DNA from: Arthrobacter zhangbolii
Lineage (GTDB): Bacteria; Actinomycetota; Actinomycetes; Actinomycetales; Micrococcaceae
DNA length: 64,000 bases
NCBI RefSeq assembly: GCF_022869865.1
Contig: NZ_CP094984.1
Coordinates: forward strand, 1,054,001-1,118,000
Reading direction: 5' to 3'
In this document: positions 27,060 to 35,430 of the stretch, in pieces
How the letters are laid out: the number at the start of each line of letters is the position of its first letter
Position numbering within the stretch: position 1 is the first letter of the stretch
Made by a program: the position numbers and the translations under genes
The notes under the pieces: generated by a model
Database searches by the model: none
Told to the model about the DNA's origin: nothing
Seen by the model: the letters and a program-made list of their open reading frames with translations, nothing else

Positions 27060-29672
27060 ATGAAGAATGCGTCTAATGTCGCTGACCTGGTGGGACGCGC
27101 CGCCACGTTGGACAAGCTGTGCGAAAGCCTGACTGCAGGCGGCGCAGGGGCCATCATTCTGGGCCGTGCAGGCGTCGGCAAGACCGCCTTCCTCCGGGCT
27201 GCAGCGGATCGCTTGCAGGCCGATTTCCACATCGTGTATCTGCGGGGGAGCGCCATTTCGGCGCAGACACCCTACAGCGCTCTTTCCGTCCTGATCAGTG
27301 AGCTTCCCGAATCGGTGGCGGACAACCCCCTCCGGCTCCTGCAGGAGCTGAGCCGGAGCCTTGCTGCGAAGGCCCGGGGCCTGAGGGTCCTGCTTGCTGT
27401 AGACAACGCCGATCGTTTGGACCGGTCAACCTGCATGGTGTTGTCCCAGCTGTTGCGGCGGGGAAGCATTGCGGTACTGGCAGCGGCCTCCCTCAGATGG
27501 GAGGCCGGTGATGAGCTGCTGGATCTTTGGAGCGAGGGGCTGCTGGAGCGCCTGGAGCTGGAGGCGCTTTCGGAGCGGCAGACCAGGGACCTGATGCAGC
27601 AGATGCTCGGTGGCACGGTCTCCTCGCTTGCAGCAGGGACAATGTGGCGCGAGGGGGAGGGAAGCCCCAGGTACATCCGGCTCATGACCGGGCAGCAGGT
27701 GCTGTCCGGCACCCTGATGAACCGGGGCGGTGTCTGGGTTCGGACCGCCCCGTTTATCCCCACGGGAGATATCAGTGAAGTAGTGGACACGGTCCTGGAC
27801 CGGCTCGATGTCCGGGAGCGGAGGTTCGTGGAAATCCTTGCGCTGTGCGCCGGCATGCCGATGGACACGGCCCTGGGCCTGGTTCCGTCGAGCGTCATCG
27901 ACCTGCTTGAAGAGCAGCAGGTTATAGAGGTTGGCGGCCGGGGTCCGCGGGTAGCGCTTGCTGCCGGAACCGGCGCGAGCATCATTGCCGAGAGTATGGC
28001 TCCGGGCCGGAAGCGGCACCTGTGGGAGGAGGTTTCCTCCCTGATGGATCCCGCGGCAATGGAGCCGGCGGAGCTGGTGTCCTACGTTTCATGGACCATG
28101 GCCTGCGGGGAACTGCCGGCACCGGATGATGCCCGTCGGGCCGCATATGAAGCCAACAACAACGCCGACGGGCGGTCCGCCCTCAGGTTTGCACGGGCGG
28201 TGCCGTCTGATGTGCGCGGCCAGGAACTGGTGCTCGAAGAGCTCCGTGCCCTTTATGCCCTCGGCGATCTGGAGGAAGCGGTACGCGTTTTCCAGCGGAT
28301 CGAACAGCGGCTCGATCCCGCCAGGAGGAGCAGCTACGTTCCGCTCCTGCTGCTGCATGCCCGGGCGCTGTCCCGGCTGCCCGGCGCAGGTGACCCCGCA
28401 CCGGTACTGGCAGCGATCGAGGCAACTCGTCCGGAAGCAGGAGATACCGCGGATCATGAGGCAGCGGCAGTGCTGGTGAAAGCCTCGCTCGCAGCTGACC
28501 GCGGAAACCCCGGCGGGGTCCATACAGAACTGGCACAACTGGCCGCAGACCGCCGGCTAAGTCCATCGACCCGGATTCAGGTGCGCGTCCTCCAAGCGAA
28601 CACCTTGGCGTTGTCCGGTCAACTTCATGAGGCCTTGGAAATAGTCGAAGGACTTGGCGCCCCGTTGGAGTATCCGGTGACCGCGAGGAGTTCAGAAGAG
28701 GTCTGTACACGCATTTTCGACACCTATCTGCTTGCAGGCGAGCTCGAGCGGGCCGCCGAATTTGTCCGGGCCTTCGATGAGGCCGGCATCCGGCCCTCCT
28801 ATCATGGCAGCGCCGGTGAACTGGCGCAGGCACTGCTGGCGGTCTGGAAAGGCCAGCGTGCCGCTGCAGCCGAGGCACTTGCGGGCGGTGTCGGTCAGCT
28901 TGCCGTCCACGATCCCCGGGACATGATGCCGCTGGCAAGAACATTGACCGCGTGGATCCACCGGCAACAGGGGCAGAACTCCGCTGACGCCGGGGAACCC
29001 GCCGAGTCACACCGCCCAAAATTCTTGCCCGATAGTTTCCGGCGCTTTCAGATCTCGTATTTCTCCATCCTTGCCGGGGACCACGACCGTGAAACCTGCT
29101 GCAGGTTGCTGCGGACGGAGGCGATCCAATCCGAGGGAGAGGGAAACACCGCATATGCCCTGCATTTCCTGGCTGCGGCCTTGCGGTTTGGCGACCGGGA
29201 GGCAGCAGCCGCGATCCTCCGGCTGCATCGGGATACCCACGGGCGCTTCGGCACGCTGCTGCGGGAGTATGCGGCGGGCCTGCTTCAGGCCGATCCGGGC
29301 CGTTTGACCGCGGCGGCCCGGGGTCTTGGCGGCCTGGGGCAGCATCAGCTGTGTCTGGCAGCTGCCCGGACGGCAGCGGAACTATTGTCCGCGGGCACCG
29401 CGGAGGAGGACCGCAGGCTGGCAAGGACAGCAAGAGACCTGGCGAATTCAAGCCTCCGCCGGATGGAACATGCCGGGGGACAGAGGGAAACGCTGGCAGA
29501 ATTGAGCGAATTTGAAGCTGATCTTGCGCATCGTGCGGTTACGATGGCGACCACTTCGCAAATAGCCCGGGAGCTTAACCTGTCTCCTCGAACCATCGAG
29601 TGGCATCTGGGCAAGATCTTTGCCAAGCTCCACGTCTCCGGGCGTGCCGAGCTTGCCGAAGTTCTGGCCTGA
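27060..29672 (+). CDS. LAL-type LuxR regulator 1 (AAA ATPase, TPR-like, atypical LuxR HTH)
   Basis: An 870-aa large ATP-binding regulator of the LuxR family. Walker A is GRAGVGKT (35-42), and a Walker B-like LLAVDNADRLD is at about 110-120. A long alpha-helical region resembling MalT/TPR domains fills the middle. The C-terminal 60 residues form the DNA-binding domain, but its first helix is unorthodox: LSEFEADLAHRA stands where LTxREREVL is expected, while NLSPRTIEWHLGKIFAKLHV keeps the recognition helix. LAL proteins switch transcription when ATP and an inducer are bound. Only 23 bp separate it from LAL 2. It shares the class of LAL 3 (both read WHLGxIFxKLxVSGRAEL). The target and inducer are unknown. 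Confidence 0.88.
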   Translation: MKNASNVADLVGRAATLDKLCESLTAGGAGAIILGRAGVGKTAFLRAAADRLQADFHIVYLRGSAISAQTPYSALSVLISELPESVADNPLRLLQELSRSLAAKARGLRVLLAVDNADRLDRSTCMVLSQLLRRGSIAVLAAASLRWEAGDELLDLWSEGLLERLELEALSERQTRDLMQQMLGGTVSSLAAGTMWREGEGSPRYIRLMTGQQVLSGTLMNRGGVWVRTAPFIPTGDISEVVDTVLDRLDVRERRFVEILALCAGMPMDTALGLVPSSVIDLLEEQQVIEVGGRGPRVALAAGTGASIIAESMAPGRKRHLWEEVSSLMDPAAMEPAELVSYVSWTMACGELPAPDDARRAAYEANNNADGRSALRFARAVPSDVRGQELVLEELRALYALGDLEEAVRVFQRIEQRLDPARRSSYVPLLLLHARALSRLPGAGDPAPVLAAIEATRPEAGDTADHEAAAVLVKASLAADRGNPGGVHTELAQLAADRRLSPSTRIQVRVLQANTLALSGQLHEALEIVEGLGAPLEYPVTARSSEEVCTRIFDTYLLAGELERAAEFVRAFDEAGIRPSYHGSAGELAQALLAVWKGQRAAAAEALAGGVGQLAVHDPRDMMPLARTLTAWIHRQQGQNSADAGEPAESHRPKFLPDSFRRFQISYFSILAGDHDRETCCRLLRTEAIQSEGEGNTAYALHFLAAALRFGDREAAAAILRLHRDTHGRFGTLLREYAAGLLQADPGRLTAAARGLGGLGQHQLCLAAARTAAELLSAGTAEEDRRLARTARDLANSSLRRMEHAGGQRETLAELSEFEADLAHRAVTMATTSQIARELNLSPRTIEWHLGKIFAKLHVSGRAELAEVLA

Positions 29673-29695
29673 AGCTGACGTTGGGGGGAATGGGA

Positions 29696-32395
29696 ATGCA
29701 CGGGTCGAACCTGCGGTCACTGGCAGGCAGGGATGATGTTCTTGCCGCCGTGCTTCAGAGTCTCCGGCGTCCGGGCGGATACGGCGCCGTTGTCGCGGCC
29801 GAAACGGGTCTGGGTAAGACCGCTGTCGGGGCTGCTGCGGCTCGTGCGCTGAACACCGAAACCCCGGTGTACTGGGTTTACTCCAGCCCGGCCCTGACGG
29901 CCGTGCCATACGGTGCGCTTGCTGCCCTGCTGCCTGACCTTGCGCCGGAGGAGACCGGATCGCCGCTGGCGGTTATGCGTGCCCTGACCGCGCGGCTTGA
30001 TCTCCATGCTCGTCCGGGCCGGACTCCGGAAAAAACAGTACCCGTGGTGATCGTGGATGATGCCCATGACATTGACCCACCGAGCCTGGACCTCCTGGCA
30101 CAGCTGCTGGATGCCGGACGTATCCGCCTGCTGATCCTCACACGCGCATTCTCCGACGTATCCGCTGTACTTCCGCATATGTGGGACGGACAGCTTAGCC
30201 GCCACCGGCTCACGGCACTGACAGAAGCCGAAACCCAGCAGCTGTGCGAAGAGGAACTTCAGGGGCAGATCAGTGCCACCGCCGCCATAGAACTGGCCCG
30301 CCTGACCGGTGGGAATCCCATGTATCTGCTGGCACTGATCGAGGAATCCGTGCGAAGCGGCGTACTCCTCCAGCGGCACGGAATCTGGGTCCTTTCGGAC
30401 GCCGGGCCACCATTGGGTGGAAGGGTGGGAGACCTGGTCAAAGCCCAGCTGAGAGGCTTGGCGGCTGAGGACCGCGCCACCCTGGAATCCATCTGCCTCG
30501 CTGAACCGCTTCCGTTGTCCGTTGCGTTTGAATTGAAAATGCACAGTTCCGTAGACACACTTGTGGAGTTGCTTCTTATTCAGGTGGTAACGGAAGAGGA
30601 CGGCCGCACCGCGCTCCGGCCGCTGCATCCGCTTTACGGCGAGGTTATCCGCCGCATGGTTCCGGCGGCCCGCAGCTCCAGGTTGCATAAACAGCTGCAG
30701 GAAGTACTGCCCGGTGTGTGCGTGGGAGCTGAAGGGCTGGTGCGCTGGGTCGCATGGTCCCTGGACCTGGGCGCCCCGGTCCAGGCGGATGCATTGTTGA
30801 AGGCTGCAGATGCCGCCAATAACCGGTCAAACCCCCGCCTGGCACTGCGCATGGCCGATGCCGCCGCCGGGGGACCGCAGCAGGTTCAGGCTCGGATACA
30901 GAAGGCACGTGCCCTGCTGCAGCTGGGAGACGCGGATGCTGCCGCAACAGCGGCAGCGGGAACGCTGGAAGAAGCACCGGATCTGGAAAGCCTGAAACAG
31001 GCGGTGATGGTGGAAGTGCGCCTTTCCATGGGATCTGCGGGAGGAAACGGTTGGGCAGTGGGTCTGGCCGAACGGTGGACGCGGGCCGTTGAACACCTGC
31101 CCGGAGTTTCCGCCGCCGAGGTGGTCCGCAAGGCACACGGGGGAGCGCAAATGCTTCTGCTGCTGGGCAGAGTCAGGGACGGGGATTATGCAGAGGCCGA
31201 ACTTGAAATGGCCCCGGCACTGCAGCAGGCGCGCGAAAGCGGAGCCCAAGAGCGCATTCTCTTCCTTGAGGCGCTGACTGCGGAGGTCCTTCTGGCCACC
31301 GGGCGGTCCAGGTCCGCACTGGATCACAGCCGGGCAGCGATGGCCATGCTGCAGATGGAGGCACCGGGTGCGCTGCTCTACCGCCCCTTTGTCCTACACC
31401 GTCATCTCGCCGCCCTACTCTGGCTCGGTGAATGGGAGGAAGTCCGGGAGTGCGTGGCCTCGGCAGATTCCCCGGTGCAGCAGACACTGCTTCATCTGGC
31501 CGGAATTGCAGACTTCGCGCTCGGGCTGTCCCGTCTGCGTACCAATTCGCTGGACGCGGCCATCAGGCACTTTACCGCTGCAGCGGAGGCGGCGCAGGAC
31601 AACGATACCGAGGGACTGCTTCGCCTCTCCCAGGCACTGGGATCATTCGCCGCCGGGGTGCTGGGGCAGCGTGAGCTTGCAGGGCGGCTGCTTCGTAGCG
31701 CCGAAAGCACACCGCCGCGGGGACCGCTGCAATACCAGCTGCTGGCGGAAGGCATGATTGCCGGTGCCCTGGCAGCACGGGATTCAGACGATGCTTCACT
31801 GCAGCGGCTGCGCGATGCTGCGGATGCGGCGCAGGAGCGCTCCTGCAGTGCGGTTGAGTTTACCCTGCGGCATCTTGCCTTTCGGATCGGTGATTTCTCG
31901 GAAGCCGCCCGGTTGCTGAAAGTCTCCGAAGGCCTGGAAGGCCCCCAGGCCCCTGTCCTGAACAAAGTGGCGCGCGCCGTCGTCGACCAGGATGTGGCTG
32001 CCCTCGTGGAGTTGGCGGCGGGTCCCGACTCTGACCCTGAAATGGATCTGCTGCTTATCCGGCAGTGTCTGTATGAGGCGTTGCGGTTGGCGCGAAAGGG
32101 CAATGACAGGGCGTTGCTGAACCGCATTCAGCGCCTCGTTGGCAGGCAGGGCAGCGGACGCACGCCATTGCCGGAACTGACCCGGCGGGAACGCGATGTT
32201 GCTGCCCTGGTTGCGGCGGGCCACCGCAACGCGGAGATTGCCCGACAGCTGAATCTCTCAGTCAGGACTGTGGAAGGGCACATTTACCGGACGTACGAGA
32301 AGCTGGGCATCAGCCGGCGTGAGGAACTCAGGGCACGTTTCCCTTCCCTGGAGGACGCAGCGGCAGACTGGAAGCCCCTGTCGCAGCCCGAGTAG
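29696..32395 (+). CDS. LAL-type LuxR regulator 2 (AAA ATPase with canonical LuxR HTH)
   Basis: An 899-aa LAL regulator. Walker A is AETGLGKT (about 35-42), Walker B is VVIVDDAHDID (about 117), followed by helical repeats. The C-terminal HTH is canonical: ELTRRERDVAALVAAG, then NLSVRTVEGHIYRTYEKLGI. ATG at 29696 is used because the G-rich site at 29683-29689 is well placed for it and too close for an ATG at 29690. It starts 23 bp after LAL 1, so the two are probably co-expressed and one is of each HTH class. After it comes a 419-bp gap. Regulated genes are unknown; the nearby polysaccharide cluster is an obvious candidate (inference). Confidence 0.9.
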   Translation: MHGSNLRSLAGRDDVLAAVLQSLRRPGGYGAVVAAETGLGKTAVGAAAARALNTETPVYWVYSSPALTAVPYGALAALLPDLAPEETGSPLAVMRALTARLDLHARPGRTPEKTVPVVIVDDAHDIDPPSLDLLAQLLDAGRIRLLILTRAFSDVSAVLPHMWDGQLSRHRLTALTEAETQQLCEEELQGQISATAAIELARLTGGNPMYLLALIEESVRSGVLLQRHGIWVLSDAGPPLGGRVGDLVKAQLRGLAAEDRATLESICLAEPLPLSVAFELKMHSSVDTLVELLLIQVVTEEDGRTALRPLHPLYGEVIRRMVPAARSSRLHKQLQEVLPGVCVGAEGLVRWVAWSLDLGAPVQADALLKAADAANNRSNPRLALRMADAAAGGPQQVQARIQKARALLQLGDADAAATAAAGTLEEAPDLESLKQAVMVEVRLSMGSAGGNGWAVGLAERWTRAVEHLPGVSAAEVVRKAHGGAQMLLLLGRVRDGDYAEAELEMAPALQQARESGAQERILFLEALTAEVLLATGRSRSALDHSRAAMAMLQMEAPGALLYRPFVLHRHLAALLWLGEWEEVRECVASADSPVQQTLLHLAGIADFALGLSRLRTNSLDAAIRHFTAAAEAAQDNDTEGLLRLSQALGSFAAGVLGQRELAGRLLRSAESTPPRGPLQYQLLAEGMIAGALAARDSDDASLQRLRDAADAAQERSCSAVEFTLRHLAFRIGDFSEAARLLKVSEGLEGPQAPVLNKVARAVVDQDVAALVELAAGPDSDPEMDLLLIRQCLYEALRLARKGNDRALLNRIQRLVGRQGSGRTPLPELTRRERDVAALVAAGHRNAEIARQLNLSVRTVEGHIYRTYEKLGISRREELRARFPSLEDAAADWKPLSQPE

Positions 32396-32814
32396 TCTGC
32401 CGGGAAAACACCAGTAGGTTTTACTCGGGCGCAGCCATTGGGCACTTCGTAGGGTTGGCAATGTTACTCGGGGTTCAGCCGGCGCGGTCCTACCGGTTCT
32501 GCCTGCAGCGTTTTGAAGAACATCCGCGGTTCGGGGGGTAACAGCGGATGTCACGGCTCCGTGAATGTCACGGCAAGACACTGCCAGGCCGTACCGCTAG
32601 GCTGCTTCGGCGTCCCGAGTCCCACATACGGAGCCGGCGGCGTCGATGCCCTCTGAGACCGGGGCGTCCCCCCAGCCGCCGCCGGCTCCTTCTGTCTCTT
32701 CTTCCGACGCTTGTTTTCCGTATTGGTGTGTCATAGATCGCCACCCGAGCGCTTTACTACCGGACACACGTACTCCGGCGCTATCCAGGCCCGGCGGACA
32801 GATGGAGCCCATCG
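32396..32814 (+). promoter_or_regulatory. Repeat-rich gap before LAL 3
   Basis: No gene is seen in 419 bp. It contains TTACTCGGG twice (32421-32429 and 32464-32472), an inverted repeat ACATCCGC/GCGGATGT (32520-32527 and 32544-32551), a direct repeat ATGTCACGG (32548-32556 and 32565-32573) and an 11-bp stem at 32630-32689. The TACTCGG core is also a half-site of the palindrome at 41090-41108. The region is plausibly a promoter with several regulator sites. Confidence 0.4.
32630..32700 (+). terminator. Long-loop hairpin followed by a pyrimidine tract
   Basis: GGAGCCGGCGG (32630-32640) pairs perfectly with CCGCCGGCTCC (32679-32689), and TTCTGTCTCTTCTTCC follows. The 38-base loop is long for a terminator, so this could also be a leader structure for the downstream gene. 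Confidence 0.4.
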
Positions 32815-35145
32815 ATGGATCTTGCCGGCCGCCCCATGGCCCGCACCGCGACCCGTGAGGATCGGACCGCGTCGGTTCCGCCCTTATCTGCACAGCTGCT
32901 GCCGCAGGTCCAAAGTGCTGCTGCGGCAGCCGGGGATGCCCTGGCCGCCGGTAAAAGCGTGGTGATTTCCGGTGCGGCCGGAACCGGAAAGTCAGCGGTC
33001 CTGGCCCGTGTCCTGGGACAACTCAGCGGGGAATACTCCGTGCTGCGCCTGCGTGGGGCCGCGTCCCTGTCGGAAAAACCCTTCGGCGGTCTCTTCTGGC
33101 TGCTTAGCGAGCTGCCGCCGGAGACACTGTCCAACCCGGTCTACGTGCTCCAGTTTGTCCGGCGCGTACTGGAGGAAAAGGCGGCAGGCGGCCGGCTTGT
33201 CCTGGCGATAGAGCATGCAGAGGACCTGGACTCGGTCAGCATAGCCATCCTGCTGCAGCTCTGCCGCGGGGGGTGTGCACAAATGCTCGCAACGGTCCGG
33301 AACGTGGCCGCCTGCCCGGAAGATTTTGTGCACTGGTGGGCCGGAGACCCCGTCCACCGCGAAGACCTCATTCCCCTGCGGCCAAGCGGCACCCGGCTGC
33401 TGCTCGAGGGCATGGCCGGCGCGCCTGTGTCCAGCCGCCTGCTAATGGAAGTGCAGGCACGAAGCCTGGGTAATCCGCGGCTGGCCGCCCTGTTCTTTGA
33501 AGAACAGCTCCTGGCACGGACGGTCCTCAAACGAAGGGGTATCTGGGTATGGACAGGCTCCGTCTCTTATGCCGGAACGCTGGCTGAGCGGGTCGATTCA
33601 GAAACCGGCACCCTTGGCTCCGCTGAAAGGCTGGCGGTCGAGACTCTTGCACTGACTGGCGGGCTCCCTCTGGAGGTATTGCTGCGTCTGGCTGACCCGG
33701 CAGCGGTTGAGCGGCTTGAGGAGAGCGCACTCGTTGAAGCCAGCGGGCAGCCGCGTGCGCTGCGGCTCAAGGATCCGCTGCTGGCCGAAGCAGCGGCCGC
33801 GCTTGTGCCGCACGGCCGTGCAGCGGAAATCCGGGCCCGGATTGCCAGCCGTTCCGCTTCCCGAGAGGACATCGCGGCACCGTCCGGGGCATTCGGGGCT
33901 GCGCCGGGAACTGGTGGCCGTGAAGGACAATTACTCGGGCTTCTCCCCGGTGAACCGCGTTTTATGGCGGTATTGCGCGCGGCACGCGAGCTGGCGGCCT
34001 GCGGGCAATGGCTTGAGGCAATACGGTCAGCGTCCATGTGCCTGGACACGGTCCTGATCAACCCTGCTGCACCCGGTCTGCAGCGGAGCGTGCTCTCCGA
34101 GCTCTTCCACATCTTCCTCAGCTGCGGTGAGCTGCGCCTGGCCGCCAGCCTGCTGGAACATACCGATTCGTTCCTCTCAGGCATGGAAATTCTCGGCAGC
34201 AATGACCTGTGCGAGGGAATGGTTCAAGTGCTGGGCGGCCGCGCAGACCGCGCCCTGGATTACCTGCAGCGGGCGCTCGTCCAGCTTGACCAGGAGGAAA
34301 CGCCCGAGCTGGCACAGTTGGCAGCAACTGCTGCGGCATACGCGTGTGTCCTCCTGAAAGACCGGCGGGCAGGACTGGATTACCTCGATGTCGCCGCAGT
34401 TGCAGGGAAAATCCGGGCCGCTGAGGACAGCACCGGCGCCGCAGCGGATCTCATTCGTTGCTTCTCCGGGCTTTGCGCGGCCCGGGGTATGGCCGGAGAC
34501 CCGGACACGGTAACCGTACCGTCCGGCGGATGCGCGTCGTTGCCCGCTGAATCAGCGGGATTACAGGATCAGCGCAGCGGGCGGAGCTGTACATCGGCCG
34601 GTGCGAAGCAGACGGTGGCCAGGCTGCCGGTATTGGCAGCGGCTGCGCTGCAGGGCTGCAGCGGCGCAGCAGAGATGCTCCGCGAGGAAGTGCGCGGGTG
34701 CAGCGGCACGGCCGCAGACATGTACCTGGATCTGGCCCGCGGCCTGCTCGAATCCGATGTCCCATGCATGCTGAGTGCAGCCGAAACGGCGACAGTGCTG
34801 GGCCACTTCCTCATTGCCTACGAGGCAGCCGGCGGGGCAGCCCGGCGTGCCCGGGAACAATCCGACCGCCAGGGGCTGCGGGCTGCACGGCGGATCGAGA
34901 ATGCTAGCTACCGGATGCTGCTGGCTGCCAACTCGGTAACGGACCGCCTGCTGGAGCTTTCCGAGTTCGAGCGGGAACTCGCACTCGGTGCGGCCGCAGG
35001 CCGGAGCAGTTCGCACCTGGGTACCGCACTGCACCTGTCGCCGCGGACCATTGACTGGCATCTGGGCCGAATCTTCCAAAAGCTACGTGTATCCGGACGC
35101 GCGGAACTGCGTGAGTGCCTGAAAACTGAGCGGCAGCAGACCTGA
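32815..35145 (+). CDS. LAL-type LuxR regulator 3 (ATPase with altered Walker B, atypical HTH)
   Basis: A 776-aa LAL protein, the shortest of the five. Walker A is intact (ISGAAGTGKSAVL, about 53-65), but the Walker B position reads LVLAIEHAEDLD, with Glu in place of the usual Asp. The helical middle includes a Ser/Gly/Cys-rich patch at about 560-610. The C-terminus (LSEFERELAL, then LSPRTIDWHLGRIFQKLRVS) matches the atypical class of LAL 1. ATG at 32815 has GGAG eight bases upstream; an in-frame ATG at 32836 is possible. It appears monocistronic, flanked by gaps of 419 and 285 bp. The altered Walker B raises the question of whether it hydrolyses ATP. Confidence 0.86.
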   Translation: MDLAGRPMARTATREDRTASVPPLSAQLLPQVQSAAAAAGDALAAGKSVVISGAAGTGKSAVLARVLGQLSGEYSVLRLRGAASLSEKPFGGLFWLLSELPPETLSNPVYVLQFVRRVLEEKAAGGRLVLAIEHAEDLDSVSIAILLQLCRGGCAQMLATVRNVAACPEDFVHWWAGDPVHREDLIPLRPSGTRLLLEGMAGAPVSSRLLMEVQARSLGNPRLAALFFEEQLLARTVLKRRGIWVWTGSVSYAGTLAERVDSETGTLGSAERLAVETLALTGGLPLEVLLRLADPAAVERLEESALVEASGQPRALRLKDPLLAEAAAALVPHGRAAEIRARIASRSASREDIAAPSGAFGAAPGTGGREGQLLGLLPGEPRFMAVLRAARELAACGQWLEAIRSASMCLDTVLINPAAPGLQRSVLSELFHIFLSCGELRLAASLLEHTDSFLSGMEILGSNDLCEGMVQVLGGRADRALDYLQRALVQLDQEETPELAQLAATAAAYACVLLKDRRAGLDYLDVAAVAGKIRAAEDSTGAAADLIRCFSGLCAARGMAGDPDTVTVPSGGCASLPAESAGLQDQRSGRSCTSAGAKQTVARLPVLAAAALQGCSGAAEMLREEVRGCSGTAADMYLDLARGLLESDVPCMLSAAETATVLGHFLIAYEAAGGAARRAREQSDRQGLRAARRIENASYRMLLAANSVTDRLLELSEFERELALGAAAGRSSSHLGTALHLSPRTIDWHLGRIFQKLRVSGRAELRECLKTERQQT

Positions 35146-35244
35146 ACCGATCCCGGGAATGCGCGGAAGAGCCGTTTACCGGGTGATCCACACTCCCAAA
35201 CTACGTAATCATGCACGGTCCCTGAACGCCATTCCCAAGTAACC

Positions 35245-35271
35245 GAGTAGCGCAACTAGGGACGGCTACTC
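35245..35271. promoter_or_regulatory. Inverted repeat upstream of LAL 4
   Basis: GAGTAGC (35245-35251) and GCTACTC (35265-35271) are perfect inverted copies separated by 13 bases. They contain the same GAGTA/TACTC half-sites as the palindromes at 41092 and 47558, spaced about one helical turn further apart. The site lies in the 285-bp gap between LAL 3 and LAL 4. Confidence 0.45.
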
Positions 35272-35430
35272 ATGTACTGCAGCGGAGGCCTTAATACGCT
35301 GGTGCCAGACAGCATCGCCGGTTCCGTCCGCAGGACGGAACCGGAACACAGCGGCCACCCGGTAACGAACCGGCAGAACTGATTTGACGAAACCGGATAT
35401 CACCGACATTCGATAGAAACAGGTCTCACA

